A stretch of 64,000 nucleotides of DNA from Humulus lupulus (lineage: Eukaryota; Streptophyta; Magnoliopsida; Rosales; Cannabaceae), in the NCBI RefSeq assembly GCF_963169125.1, contig NC_084802.1, forward strand, positions 114,890,903 to 114,954,902, read 5' to 3'. The notes under the pieces were generated by a model that was given only the letters and a program-made list of their open reading frames with translations, was not told where the DNA came from and did not search any database. Shown piece after piece: positions 11,608-22,129 of the stretch. A program made the translations under genes and the position numbers. Position 1 is the stretch's first letter; the number at the start of each line of letters is the position of its first letter.

Positions 11608-11766
11608 TATTCATCGCTCGACCGACGTGTCAGAGTACGGGCAAATATTTTTTTAAAAATTATATTCGTGCCAGATCTCAATGGTAACAAAACGGCTACT
11701 TAGGTCGGTCGACCATTTGAGTTCGGAGAGCCCCAAAATTCCCCCAAACAACTCCTTTTTCCCCTC

Positions 11767-11774
11767 TATAAATA
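11767..11774 (+). promoter_or_regulatory. TATA box of LTR H
   Basis: The word tataaata occurs in C/T-rich context, about 670 bp before the motif aattcaccccc (12419 on) that typically closes copia LTRs of this group. It is a likely U3/R promoter. Confidence 0.5.
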
Positions 11775-12550
11775 GACTCATTTACAAACTTAAAAGGCAT
11801 GAAATACAAGTCTAAAATCATAGTATTCAGCTATCTAAAGTGTTCTAAACCTTTCATACTCTTTATCTTTTCAAAACACTAAATCACATACACTTATGTT
11901 AAAATTGTCTTTATTATCATAAGGGTGTTAGCGTCTCTCTGTAGGTTCTTTCATTGCATTTCAATAGTCTAAGTGAGAGTTTGTTGTGAACTTACACTTC
12001 CATATCTATTCTTCGTATTGAGGTGAGGTTGGCACTGGTATTGTAAACTACTCGGTATAGGTGAGATTGGCACTTCAAAATTCGAGTGAGGTTGATAATC
12101 TTTGTGAGAAACTATTGTAAGTGGTTTGGGAAAGACCTTGGTTAAAATTCCCCGCTTGTACAACGTATTGATTAAGTCCACGAATTGATCCGATAGTAGA
12201 ACTCAAAGTGGTTTAGTTTTGAAGACCAAGGACTTCGGTGACTTTAGTTTCACCGAACATTCTAAAATCAAGAGTTTGATCATTCTATCCCTAAACTCAT
12301 TACTTACATTTATATATCTTGATTTTAGATTTTCTTATATAATTACTTGCTTGAAATTTTAATATATGCAGAAATAGATTGTTTGGATTTTAAATTATGA
12401 AATCGTTTTAGATTTCCAATTCACCCCCCTCTTGGAAACGTATATTTTGCTAAAATTTTTTATTATGGCTTTGGTTCTATTTCTTGATTAGATTTCACAA
12501 TCTTGAGTATGAAATTTCCAAGCAATTCATAAAATAGCATATAAGAAGGG

Positions 12551-14106
12551 TTGAATACAACTAGAGCTCCTTTTTTCCATGGGTTAGACTTTCCTTGTTG
12601 GAAAATTAGGATGGAAACATATTTACAATCTATAGAAAATGAATTGTGGCATATTATGTGTGCAAGTCCTTATATCCCTAAGCATATAGTAATTGATAAG
12701 GAAGTAGTTAAAGAATATAAGGATTTTAGTGATGATTAGAGAAAGATGCTTTATAAAAATTCTAGGGCTAAGTATGCTCTTATATGTGGTTTAGATAGAG
12801 ATATCTTTAAGAATATAGAGCAAGCCACTTCGACATATGAAATGTTGAAAATGTTAGAAGTCACTCATCAAGGAACTAGTTCTATGAAAGATACTAAAAA
12901 TCAAAATTTGGTCGCACAATATGAAACCTTCAAAATGCTTGCAAATGAAACTATTGCTAACTTGTATACTCGGTTTACTACTATAACTAATGGCTTAAAC
13001 TTTCTTGTCAAGGTACTTACTCAAAAGGAGATGGAGAGTAAGATTCTTAGAAGCCTAACCAAATTCTACCAATTGAAGGTAGTAGCCATTCATGAAGCCA
13101 AAGACCTCAATAACTTACCATTAGAAGAAATCATTGGCTTACTCATGAACAATGAAATCTTCTTGAACGCTAGTCAAGAAGAAGAGGAAGTTGAGACAAA
13201 AAAAAAAAAACAATTGCTTTCAAATCTTCCTCACGTGACAATGAAATTGAAGATGATAAGGATTTTAGTGATATGGAGAATATGACTCTCTTCTCAAAGT
13301 AGTGCAAGAGATTCATGAAGTTCAAGAAAAGTTATTGTAAAATGCCTTTCATAGGAGGAGACTCAAAGGAAAGAAGAAACAAAGATGAAACACCTATATG
13401 CTTTGAATGCAAGAAGCCCGGGCATATGAAGATGGATTGTCCTTTGAGGAAGAAAAATTAGAGAAAAGCTATGTTGGCAGAATGGATTAATAGTGATGAG
13501 GAGGATTCCGACAAAAAGAGCAACATGAAGTAGCCAACAAGTGTATGATGGCTATTGACGACGAGGTAGGTACTCTTGACATTGATGTTGATAGTGATAA
13601 TGAAAATGTTGGATTACCTTATGATGATCTATCAAACTCTTTTGATGAATTATTTGGTGATTTTGAAAAATTACTTGCTAGAAACTTAGTTCAAAAAGAG
13701 AAAATCAATATGCTATTAGAAGAAATTGAGATGTTGAGAACTAAGGAAAAAGAGACTTTAATTGAAACTCAATGTATGAATTGTTCTTTAAAAAAGAAAT
13801 TTTTGATTTAAACTGAAGTGGAGGACTTAATTAAAGTAGTTTATACATTTACTAAAGGGAAGAAAACTTTTAATTAATGCTTAGTAGTCAAAGTTGTGTG
13901 TTTGCCAAAAGTAGTTTAGGACATAACCCTAGTTTGAAACAAAAATACCTTAGAAACTACTTTGTTAAGGCATCTAGTTCACCAAGCATGACTTGCACTT
14001 ATTGTAATCAAGATGGTCGTACTAAATCATTTTTCCATATGAAGAAAGCTACATATTTTGGTAAAGGTGCATGGGTTCCAAAGGGCTCAAAAGTTAACAT
14101 TAAATG
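12551..14106 (+). pseudogene. gag: gag of copia H
   Basis: This is the copia gag polyprotein segment. The N-terminal block (FHGLDFPCWKIRMETYL, about 12569) is the conserved gag opening. A UBN2-like helical core follows to about 13290 (blocks TTITNGLNFLVK and LTQKEMESKIL). A CCHC zinc knuckle (CFECKKPGHMKMDC) lies at about 13398-13440. A Glu/Lys-rich coiled spacer at 13545-13810 is followed by SQSCVFAKSSLGHNPS-type sequence and a second partial zinc finger (CTYCNQDGRTKSF, about 13993). Stops at 12737-12739, 13283-13285, 13809-13811 and elsewhere, plus frame changes, break it into short open stretches, so it cannot make Gag. Confidence 0.8.
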
Positions 14107-14159
14107 ACCCAAAGTCATGTAGGTACCAGAAGTTAAGAACTAATTTTATTTTTTAGGTA

Positions 14160-15262
14160 TCAACAAAGAAGAACGCAAATCAATGGTTCTTGGATAGTGG
14201 TTTTTAAAAGCATATGACCGGTAATCTTTGGCATAGGTAACATTTGTAATGAACTCTCTCCTAAGATTGAAAATGTTCTACTTGTTGATAATCTTTAGCA
14301 CAACTTAGTCAGTATTAGTCAATTGTGTGATAAAGGTTTTCGTGTTGTGTTTGAATCCTCAAAATACACCATAGAAACCATTTCAACTAATGAAGTTATT
14401 TTTCTAGGAGAAAGAAAGGATAAGGTCTATACTATCAATGTTGATTCTTTTAATTATTCAAATAAATATCTTTCCTCTATTAGTGATAATTATTGGTTAT
14501 GGCATAGAAGACTAGGTCATGCTAGCATGAACTCTATCTCCAAATTAGTTAGAAAAGACATTGTTCTAGGTTTGCCTCCTATTTATTTCGTTAAAGACAA
14601 ATTGTGTGATGCATGTAAATGAGGAAATCAAATAAAAACTTCATTTCATTCCAAGAAAGAAATCTCCACCTCTAGACCTTTGGAGTTACTTCATATAGAT
14701 CTTTTTGGTCCTACTAGAATTGTAAGTCTAGGCGATAAGCATTATGCATTTGTTATTGTTAATGATATTTTAAGATATACATGGGTTTTGTTACTAACTT
14801 TCACAAATGTTGTTTCGCAAACTTTTGTTAAATTTTGTAAAAATGTGGAAAATGAAAAGGGCTACACCATCACATGTATTGGAAGTGATCATGGTGGGGA
14901 GTTTGAAATTAATGCACTTGAAGAGTTTTGTGATGAAAATAGTTTTAATCATAATTTTTTGGCTCCTAGAACTCCTCAGGAAAATGGTGTTGTAGAAAGA
15001 AAGAATAAGACTATTCAAGAAATGGATAGGTCTATGTTAAATGAAAATACTTTGTACAAATATTTTGGGCTGAGGCCGTCAACACCTCTTGTTATATTTT
15101 AAATAGACTTTTCATTAGACCACAAATGGATAAACCTCTCGATGAACTTTGGAGAGGTATAAAACCAAACAATAGTTATTTTAGAGTTTTTGGACACAAA
15201 TTCTTTATTTTGAATACCAAAGATAACTTAGCAAAGTTTGATCCAAAAGCCGATATTGGTAT
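14160..15262 (+). pseudogene. pol: protease and integrase of copia H
   Basis: A protease remnant at about 14175-14220 has the active-site block WFLDSG followed by a stop and KHMTG. The pre-integrase HHCC finger is seen at 14500-14620 (HRRLGH ... CDAC). The integrase core follows with HIDLFGP (about 14692), SDHGGEF (about 14885) and ENGVVERKNKT (about 14980), so all three catalytic acidic positions are still readable. After a frameshift near 15060 the sequence continues with WAEAVNTSCYILNR and GHKFFILNTKDNLAKFDPKAD. It stops at 15262, where the LTR of element A begins. Stops at 14620-14622 and 15100-15102 confirm loss of function. Confidence 0.8.
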
Positions 15263-15904
15263 TGTTTCCCAAAAATTTAGCATGATGACGTGACACAAAC
15301 ATAAGACACAATAACGACATGTGACAGGACATTTATAGAGGATTGGTAGACTCACGACCAAACAGGAGAAGAAAATATGCCATCGAATGAATTGAGAACT
15401 TATACGGAGCAGTAGAAAAAGAAGTTTACAAAAGACATGCGACCAGAGCTCCTCGGTTACATATAGTTAAAGATCAAAGTTAGTTTATTATGCAGATATT
15501 TGTATTTAGTGTATTATTTATGTATTAGTTTATATTTACTTGTTGCACAAGTTCAGCAAGGCCCATGGCCCATCTATGTACATTCTTGAGTCTATAAATA
15601 AAAGACTCAAGAATTCATTTTTTTTACGTTGTAATTCTTTATTTTCAGAGAATTCTAAGGATCTAAAGCTATTATCCATGTTTTGTATCCTCTCTCTTAG
15701 CATGTGAAACTCAGTTGACTCCAACTCATCTGATCATAGGTTTTGGGAATTTACATAAATAAGAGCACTAAATGGACATAGGTCATTACTGACCAGCAGG
15801 GTCGAACCACTATAATTATGTGTGTCGTTTCTTATTCGTAAGTTTATTTCTTATTCTATATCGTAAATTTGACTCAGTGTCATTGACCTAATCAGGGATC
15901 AACA
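15263..15904 (+). repeat. 5' LTR of A (642 bp)
   Basis: It starts tgtttccc, close to the LTR start of X, and ends gggatcaaca directly before the primer site. It joins copia H coding sequence on the left with no spacer, giving a clean boundary. Confidence 0.8.
15593..15600 (+). promoter_or_regulatory. TATA box of LTR A
   Basis: The word tataaata lies 304 bp before the LTR end, followed by aaaagactc. It occupies the same place as in the LTRs of X and F. Confidence 0.6.
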
Positions 15905-15907
15905 TTT

Positions 15908-15925
15908 TGGTGCTTTCATTGAGAG
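15908..15925 (+). other. Primer-binding site of A
   Basis: The sequence tggtgctttcattgagag begins three bases after the LTR end. It is identical to the site in F and nearly identical to that in X. Confidence 0.8.
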
Positions 15926-15942
15926 TCAAACTCAAGAAGGAA

Positions 15943-18070
15943 AGAAAATTGCTAAATCTACTAGAAAGACGCAGGGTAAGCAGGCAGGTCAGACGTCTGA
16001 AAATCCTCAGAACCCACCCCCTCTGCTGGGGGTAGCTGAAGGATAGCCTTGAGTGGAACTTGATGAAGAAAGTTAAGAGTTGGATGTTGAAACCCTGTGA
16101 GCATCCAATGGGATGTTACAAGATGAGTTTGCCACACTGAAGGCTAACCAGGAGAATGTTCTAGAGACTATGATCATGCAACAAATGGAAATTGATATAA
16201 AAATGCGAGAGATCATTGATAGGCAAGTCGAGATGGATCGATGTCAGAGGGATGCAACTATTGCATTGGAGGCAGCTGTACAGTTAACACAAGGAGTTCA
16301 ACCTGCACAGAACCCTCAACAACAACCATCACAAAGTCCTCAACAACTAGAGCAGCACTGGGCTGCTCAACCTGACAAGCAACCCTGGAATTCTGGAAGA
16401 CATACCGAGCAACGACAACCTTCTCAATCCAATCGAGTTAGTGAGCATCCAGCTCAATAGAATAGGGACGAGTAGCACCCCTGAAGCCCAAGACATCATG
16501 TTACTGACAAGCATGTCTTACATGAAAAAGGACTAGGGAATGGTCCCTTAGGAAACAGGAGGCAATTAGACTTAGGTTCTGCAGTCAGAGATCCCCCATG
16601 AAAAAATAATGTATCGAGACCTAGCAAGCAACATAGACCTCATAGTCCTCCTCTGGTTTATCAAGAAGGTTTTGGACGAAGAGAAGGTGATAGTGCGTAC
16701 AGCAGGTCGCGCACTCACAGGTCACAGTTTAGAGATGAGCAGGATTACAACGAAGGGGATTCCAAATATAATAGAAATCCAACTAAAAATGTTGGTCGAC
16801 CTGATGAACAAAGGTTTGAGCAGCAGGACCCTCCACCTCCTCCACCAATGAATCATCGACCAACAAGTCAAAATGCATGGGGGTAGCCAAGGCAGCCTAA
16901 TGTCTTCGATCGATTAGGAGCATCAGAGTATAGACGAAGTAAAGATCTAAGGGATATACTAACCAACCAAAGAGAAAAATATGGTGAGCATATTCCTGTT
17001 GTGACTACTCCCGCCCCTGCAGTACCAGCTACTGTGCAGGCCCAAATAGATGCTTTGAACCAAACAATTCCCCATATAGACTATGATCAGAGGAAAGGCA
17101 CTCCTTTCATTAATAGAATTGTGATGGCTGAAATCCCTAGTAAATTCAAAATGCCCGAGCTACCTAGCTATACTGAAAGAGAAGACCCAATATCTCACGT
17201 GAATAAGTTTGAGATACAAATGGATATTCTGAAGGTGTCCAAAGATGATTGGTGCAGGACTTTTTTGGCCACTCTATCTGATGCTGCTCGGGAGTGGTAT
17301 TGTAAATTTCCACCAACCAGCATAAGTTCATGGGAAATGTTCGTTAAGGAATTTCATGGACAATTTTATGCTAGTCGCATACATCCGACCGAAGTAAATT
17401 AGCTGGTAGATATAAGGCAAAAGGAAGGAGAACCTCTCAAAGAGTATATTCAAAGGTTCACGAGAACAGCTGCTTGGGCCAAAACGGTGGGAGATGAAGG
17501 AAAGATGATGGCCATTACCACTGAAGTACAACACTGATCCCTGTTATGGAGTAGTTTGTAGAAAAATGGTGTTAAGAGAACCCAATAGATTTTGGACCAA
17601 GCAGATAAATACATTATGATGGAGGAAGCTATCGCCAATGAAAGAAAAGCCCCAAACACTGATCAGGACAAAAAGAATAGTCAACCAAAGCTGTTGGTGG
17701 CCCTAGTAAGTCCAACAACGGTGGAAAGAACAACAACAAAACATGGTGGAAAAGGGGCAAGCACTGAGTACATCTGACAATAAATGCCCTAAAAAAATAG
17801 ATATGAACTAATGTTCACCAATTATACGACTCTGGTCAATAGCCGAGCATAAGTGTACCAGGCCAACCACACCACAGTACCTTTTAGGCGACAAGCTCTC
17901 ATCAGTAAGGACATTTCTAAAAGAGATACAACAAAGTTTTGTCGCTTCCATAATGATTATGGCCACGATACAAATGAATGCAACCAGTTGAAGGATGAGA
18001 TTGAGTTTTTGATACAACAAGGACATCTAAGGAGATATATAGGAGCAGGGGATAATCTCCAATAGGAAGC
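15943..18070 (+). pseudogene. gag: gag of Tat element A
   Basis: This is the decayed structural gene. Lys-rich N-terminal sequence (from about 15945) leads to a coiled, Gln-rich stretch (16113-16460). A Retrotrans_gag core follows at about 17120-17540 (IPSKFKMPELPSY, AAREWYCKF, SWEMFVKEFHGQF, then after a stop LKEYIQRFTR). The variant zinc knuckle is at about 17938-17985 (CRFHNDYGHDTNEC), followed by the QLKDEIEFL helix. It closely parallels gag of X. At least six stops or frame changes are visible, including stops at 16458-16460 and 17400-17402. Residues 16480-16990 give only weak similarity. Confidence 0.8.
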
Positions 18071-18119
18071 TAATGGAGGCAACTAGCAGGCACATACACG
18101 CCAACGCTCGCCTTCTCTA

Positions 18120-19811
18120 TAGCTGGCCCCGGTTATGGGCACTCTGCTCACTATCTGTGGAGGACCGCACTTAGCTGGTGACAATGGTAAAGCAAAAGAG
18201 AGATATGTTAGGACCCTACGTTGCGAGCAAGATATTAAAATGCTAACCGTCGAGGAGCGGACTCCCAAAAAGCTCAAACAGAGGGAGATTGTATAACTTT
18301 CTGTAAGCATGACACATAGCATGTTAAGTTCCCCCACACAGATCCCCTGGTCGTAGATGTCCAAATCGCAAACATGATAGTGAAGAGAGTGTTGGTTGAC
18401 ACAGGAAGCTCAGTAAATATACTTTACAAATCATCATTAGAGAGAATGAATGTATCAATACAAGATTTAGAACTGTGCAAACGAACAATCTATGTTTTTT
18501 TTGGTGAAGGGCGCGCTCTAATAGGGTTGATTAGACTCCCGGTCATAGCAAAAACTGCCCCTGCAAATAGGACATATAATGCGGTGATTGGAAGACCCAT
18601 CATGTTAGAGCTACGAGCTGTGATCTTGATGTGGCATCTAGCCCTGAAATTCCCAATAGATGTAGGAATTGGGTGCGTGCTCAAAAATCAAAGGGAGATA
18701 AGGGAATGTTATAACTCCTCCATCACAAAGGTAAAAAATTATAGTGAGGGGAGTGGGCTCATCGCCTCGAGCAGAACTAACAGATCAGAAAAAAGGTTGT
18801 AAGGAGTCAGCGGACCAAATGCCTAATCCGGTGAACAAGTCACCAAATAGGGTATTGCCCAAAGTGAGGGTGAAGGTATAGATCCACACTTTGGGGATTT
18901 TGAAGAGGAGGTTGAACCTGTGGAGATCTCGATGAGATTTAATTAGAAGCAGAACAACCTACCAGAGTTGTGAAAGTCGGTAAAAACATAGAAACAACGA
19001 TAAAAAAAGAACAAGTGGAATTTTTAAGAGAGAATCAAGATATATTTTCCTGGTTGCATAGTGATATGGTGGGAATAGACCCAAGAGTTATTATTCATGT
19101 CTTAAACATTGATAAAAACTAACCACAAGTCCAGCAAAAAAGAAGATTACTCGACAAAGATCAGTCCAAAGCACTAAGAGAGGAAGTCGAGAAGCTTAAG
19201 GAAAATAGGTTCATTAGGTTAGTATTTTATCCATCATGGGTCTCTAATCCCGTTTTAGTCCCAAAGGCAAATGGCAAGTGGAGTACTTGCGTGGATTTTA
19301 CAAATCTCAATAAAGCTTGCACGAAGGATTGTTTTCCACTGTCAAAGAGCGAATAACTGGTCGATGCCATATCAGGACATAAAATGTTGTCATTTATGGA
19401 AGAAAACTCTAGCTACAATCAAATTAGTATGCACCCACCTGACAAAGAACACACCATCTTTCAAACATATACCGAGCTATACTGCTACAAAGTAATGCCT
19501 TTCGGTTTGAAAAATGTTGGTGCAACTTACCAATGACTAGTAAATCACATGTTTAAAGACTAGATCAACAATAACATGGAAGTATACATCGATGATATGT
19601 TGGTCAAGTCAAAAAGACTGGTGGGAAAGTCAAGGACTTGTGAGAATGTTTAAACATCTTGAAAAAATATCAAATGAAGCTTAATCCTCTCAAGTGTTCT
19701 TTTAGAGTCGGATCAGGGAAGTTTTTGGGGTTTCGTAGTAAACTCATGAGGAATAGAAGCTAGCCCAAAGAAGATTCAAGCATTGATCGACATGAAATCG
19801 CCCACCAAGAT
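18120..19811 (+). pseudogene. pol: protease and N-terminal RT of Tat element A
   Basis: The linker CGGPHLAGD (about 18155) is followed by retropepsin with active site VLVDTGSSVNIL (about 18386) and a flap/C-terminal part to about 18720. RT begins about 19080 and preserves LREEVEKLKE, YPSWVSNPVLVPKANGKW, VDF(T)NLNKACTKD, FMEENSSYNQI, YKVMPFGLKN and YIDDMLVKSK. The first catalytic Asp position (usually FMDA) is Glu here. Stops and frameshifts are frequent. The gene is cut at 19811 by chromovirus B, and its continuation resumes at 38608 (KGVKSVTGRI), so the two halves join across the insertion. Confidence 0.8.
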
Positions 19812-20259
19812 TGTAACGTCCCAAATTTGATATTAAGGCTGAGTGCCTTGACTACAGTGCCTGGAGGGCATAATTGGGATTATATGAGGGAGTAATGGAT
19901 TATAAGTGGGATGATGTGTTATAAATGAATTGTGTGGTAATGTGATTAGACATGCATGTTTGTGTGTATTAAATACGCATTTCGGGCCATTTCTGTGAAT
20001 AGGGGCATATTTGAAATTTTGGCCCGTTGAGGGCATAAATGCAATATATTTGTGTGTTGTGATTGATACCACGAGAGTGTGGTGATATATTTGTGATGTG
20101 CGAACCAAGACGGACCTAGGGACCAGATTAGCTAAATAGTCACAACTGGGTCGAATACCTGGCTCGGGAGGAGCATAGGGGTATTTTGGGAACATAGATG
20201 GTTTTCGGGAATTACCGGGTAATGAGTGGTGATTTAATGTTGTTGAGGTGTATCGAGGA

Positions 20260-22095
20260 TGTAATGACCCGACTAACTTAAAGACCTCAGATCATTAAAA
20301 CTAGAAAGACATAGCTATTATTTTCGAATACATACATAAAATAATAGAGCTTTATTAGAAAGTCCAAAATACGGGATCCCATTGTTATTACATAATGATC
20401 ATAAAGAAAATTAAACCTTTATTTTAATCGTTTAAATACTAAATGCAGAAAATCATAAATATATAATTAAAAAGACTCGAAACAAAAATGTCATACTAAA
20501 TCGTTCCCATCAATCCATTCATTTAGTTTTTGCCCAATACACATGCCAAAGCCACCATGGATCTCTCCCGCCTTCCATGCTCATTTACCTGCACCATCAA
20601 AATTAAAAGGAATAAGTCTAATGCCTAGTAAGGATAAACTACTAAAGCATAACATAAAACATAAGACGTAAAAACATAAATCATAAAACATATGACTACA
20701 AATTAATGGTCATTAACTCATTACCGTAGTATGCGATAGGAACCATCTAGGTCAGCCTGCTATTATTTAGAGGTAGGTTTAAACACAACTATAATCTACG
20801 ATAATGATAAAAATATCAGGATTTTCTTATTTTCTATCTAAGCAACCATATTTCCTAAGCGACTATAAGCATAAAAAAAACATGCATATATACATACACA
20901 TAGCATATAAAAATAATCATAACAAATAAAATCTAACTTATTTTCCTTACCAAAAATGGGGTATTGGAGACAAGTGCGGAGTAAGTAACTCCTAAAACCA
21001 AACACTAAAATCATAAGTTTCCTAACAAAAAAGAAGATGAAAAGAAGATCTAAACCATCAAGATAAGAACTTACCGAAAACCTTAAGTTTCAAAGGAAAT
21101 AAAACACCTAACCAAAAGCCATTATAACAAGTTAGGATTTGAAGAAAATAAAAAAGAATAAGAGGATCTATAATCTACTAAACTTGAGGATAGAAGTACC
21201 TTAGATAGCTTAGAACTTTGATCTACACCTCAATACCAAAATCACACTCTGGCTTACTTTGCAAGTGTATAGAAAAGCTTAGATTTGAATGCTTTTAACC
21301 CCAATACACTAGTGTTTCTCTCTAGAACGAAATTATCAACTTGGAGGCTCTGAGAAGTGCTTGAATGATGATGCAATTGGCTGAGTGAAGGGTCCTATTT
21401 ATAGAGTTCAAGGAGTGAAACTAAGTCCCATTAAAATGACTAAATAATTTAATAAAAATTGAATTTTCTGCTAAACAGATGCGCAAAACTCGGTCAAAAT
21501 CGTTCAAGAGCAAGTCCAAGTTGTTGAAGGCTGTTTCTAGCTCAGATTCCACGAACATTCAAAATATGCATGTGGAGCCGATATATCCCCTCCCCCATAT
21601 TCTCGAGCTTCTGTGGTTTCATTCGTGTGAAGTCGACGTATTTTCCATTTCAATCATAGGAGATATATCGGCTTACGTCAATATATCAAACACGTTTTTG
21701 CACAATTTCAGCACACTTGAAGTTGTTTAAAACCACCTTGACTGAGTAATACTAGATCCTAACAACTGAGGGAAGGTTCTAGACTTCCTAGGTTTATCCT
21801 TGATTAATTTATTCATCTAAAATCCTTAAATATTTAATAAACATTCATGTAACAAGTGTCACATTCTTAATTATTCTATCTAAACCTTAGGCTATAATAA
21901 ATAATATTTCTAGGATCAACTATATTAATCATAACTTATGATAAAATTATGTTTCTAAACTATAGGATAAACTTAAAAAATCCATCACTATCTCTGAGTA
22001 TCTAAATAAATCCCGGCTTGAACATAACCACAAAAACTAAAATACTACAACACAAGCTACTACTATCTAGCTAAGTAAAATTCTCAGCCGCTACA
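20260..22095 (-). repeat. 3' LTR of C (1836 bp)
   Basis: On the minus strand it runs from TGTAGCGGCTGAG to GGGTCATTACA. It contains a cluster of gatatatc-type words near 21580-21700 that are also in the other LTR. It is preceded by a purine tract. Confidence 0.85.
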
Positions 22096-22108
22096 ATTCT
22101 CCCCTACC
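22096..22108 (-). other. Polypurine tract of C
   Basis: The minus strand reads GGTAGGGGAGAAT immediately before the LTR start TGTAGCGG. It follows a stretch resembling the TTTCAGGGATGAAATT leader usual in chromoviruses. It primes plus-strand DNA synthesis. Confidence 0.85.
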
Positions 22109-22129
22109 AAAAATAATTTCATCCCTGAA

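Larger units (their letters stand above)
11291..15262 (+). mobile_element. SIRE-like Ty1/copia element H, truncated
   Basis: A candidate LTR (with TATA box, up to about 12440) is followed by gag, a coiled spacer, protease, GAG-pre-integrase and the integrase core. The gag-spacer order and the FVKASSS and WVPKGSK-like blocks point to the SIRE/Maximus lineage. Reverse transcriptase is absent because Tat element A begins at 15263. The rest of H, if it survives, is beyond the window. Many stops and frameshifts make it an old, dead copy. The stretch 11291-11500 has a pyrimidine-rich patch and no gene. Confidence 0.7.

Noticed and set aside
19833..20195. 120-codon minus-strand frame (similar at 36078-36428)
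   Set aside because: It lies in the LTRs of chromovirus B, is repeated in both copies, and has no domain.
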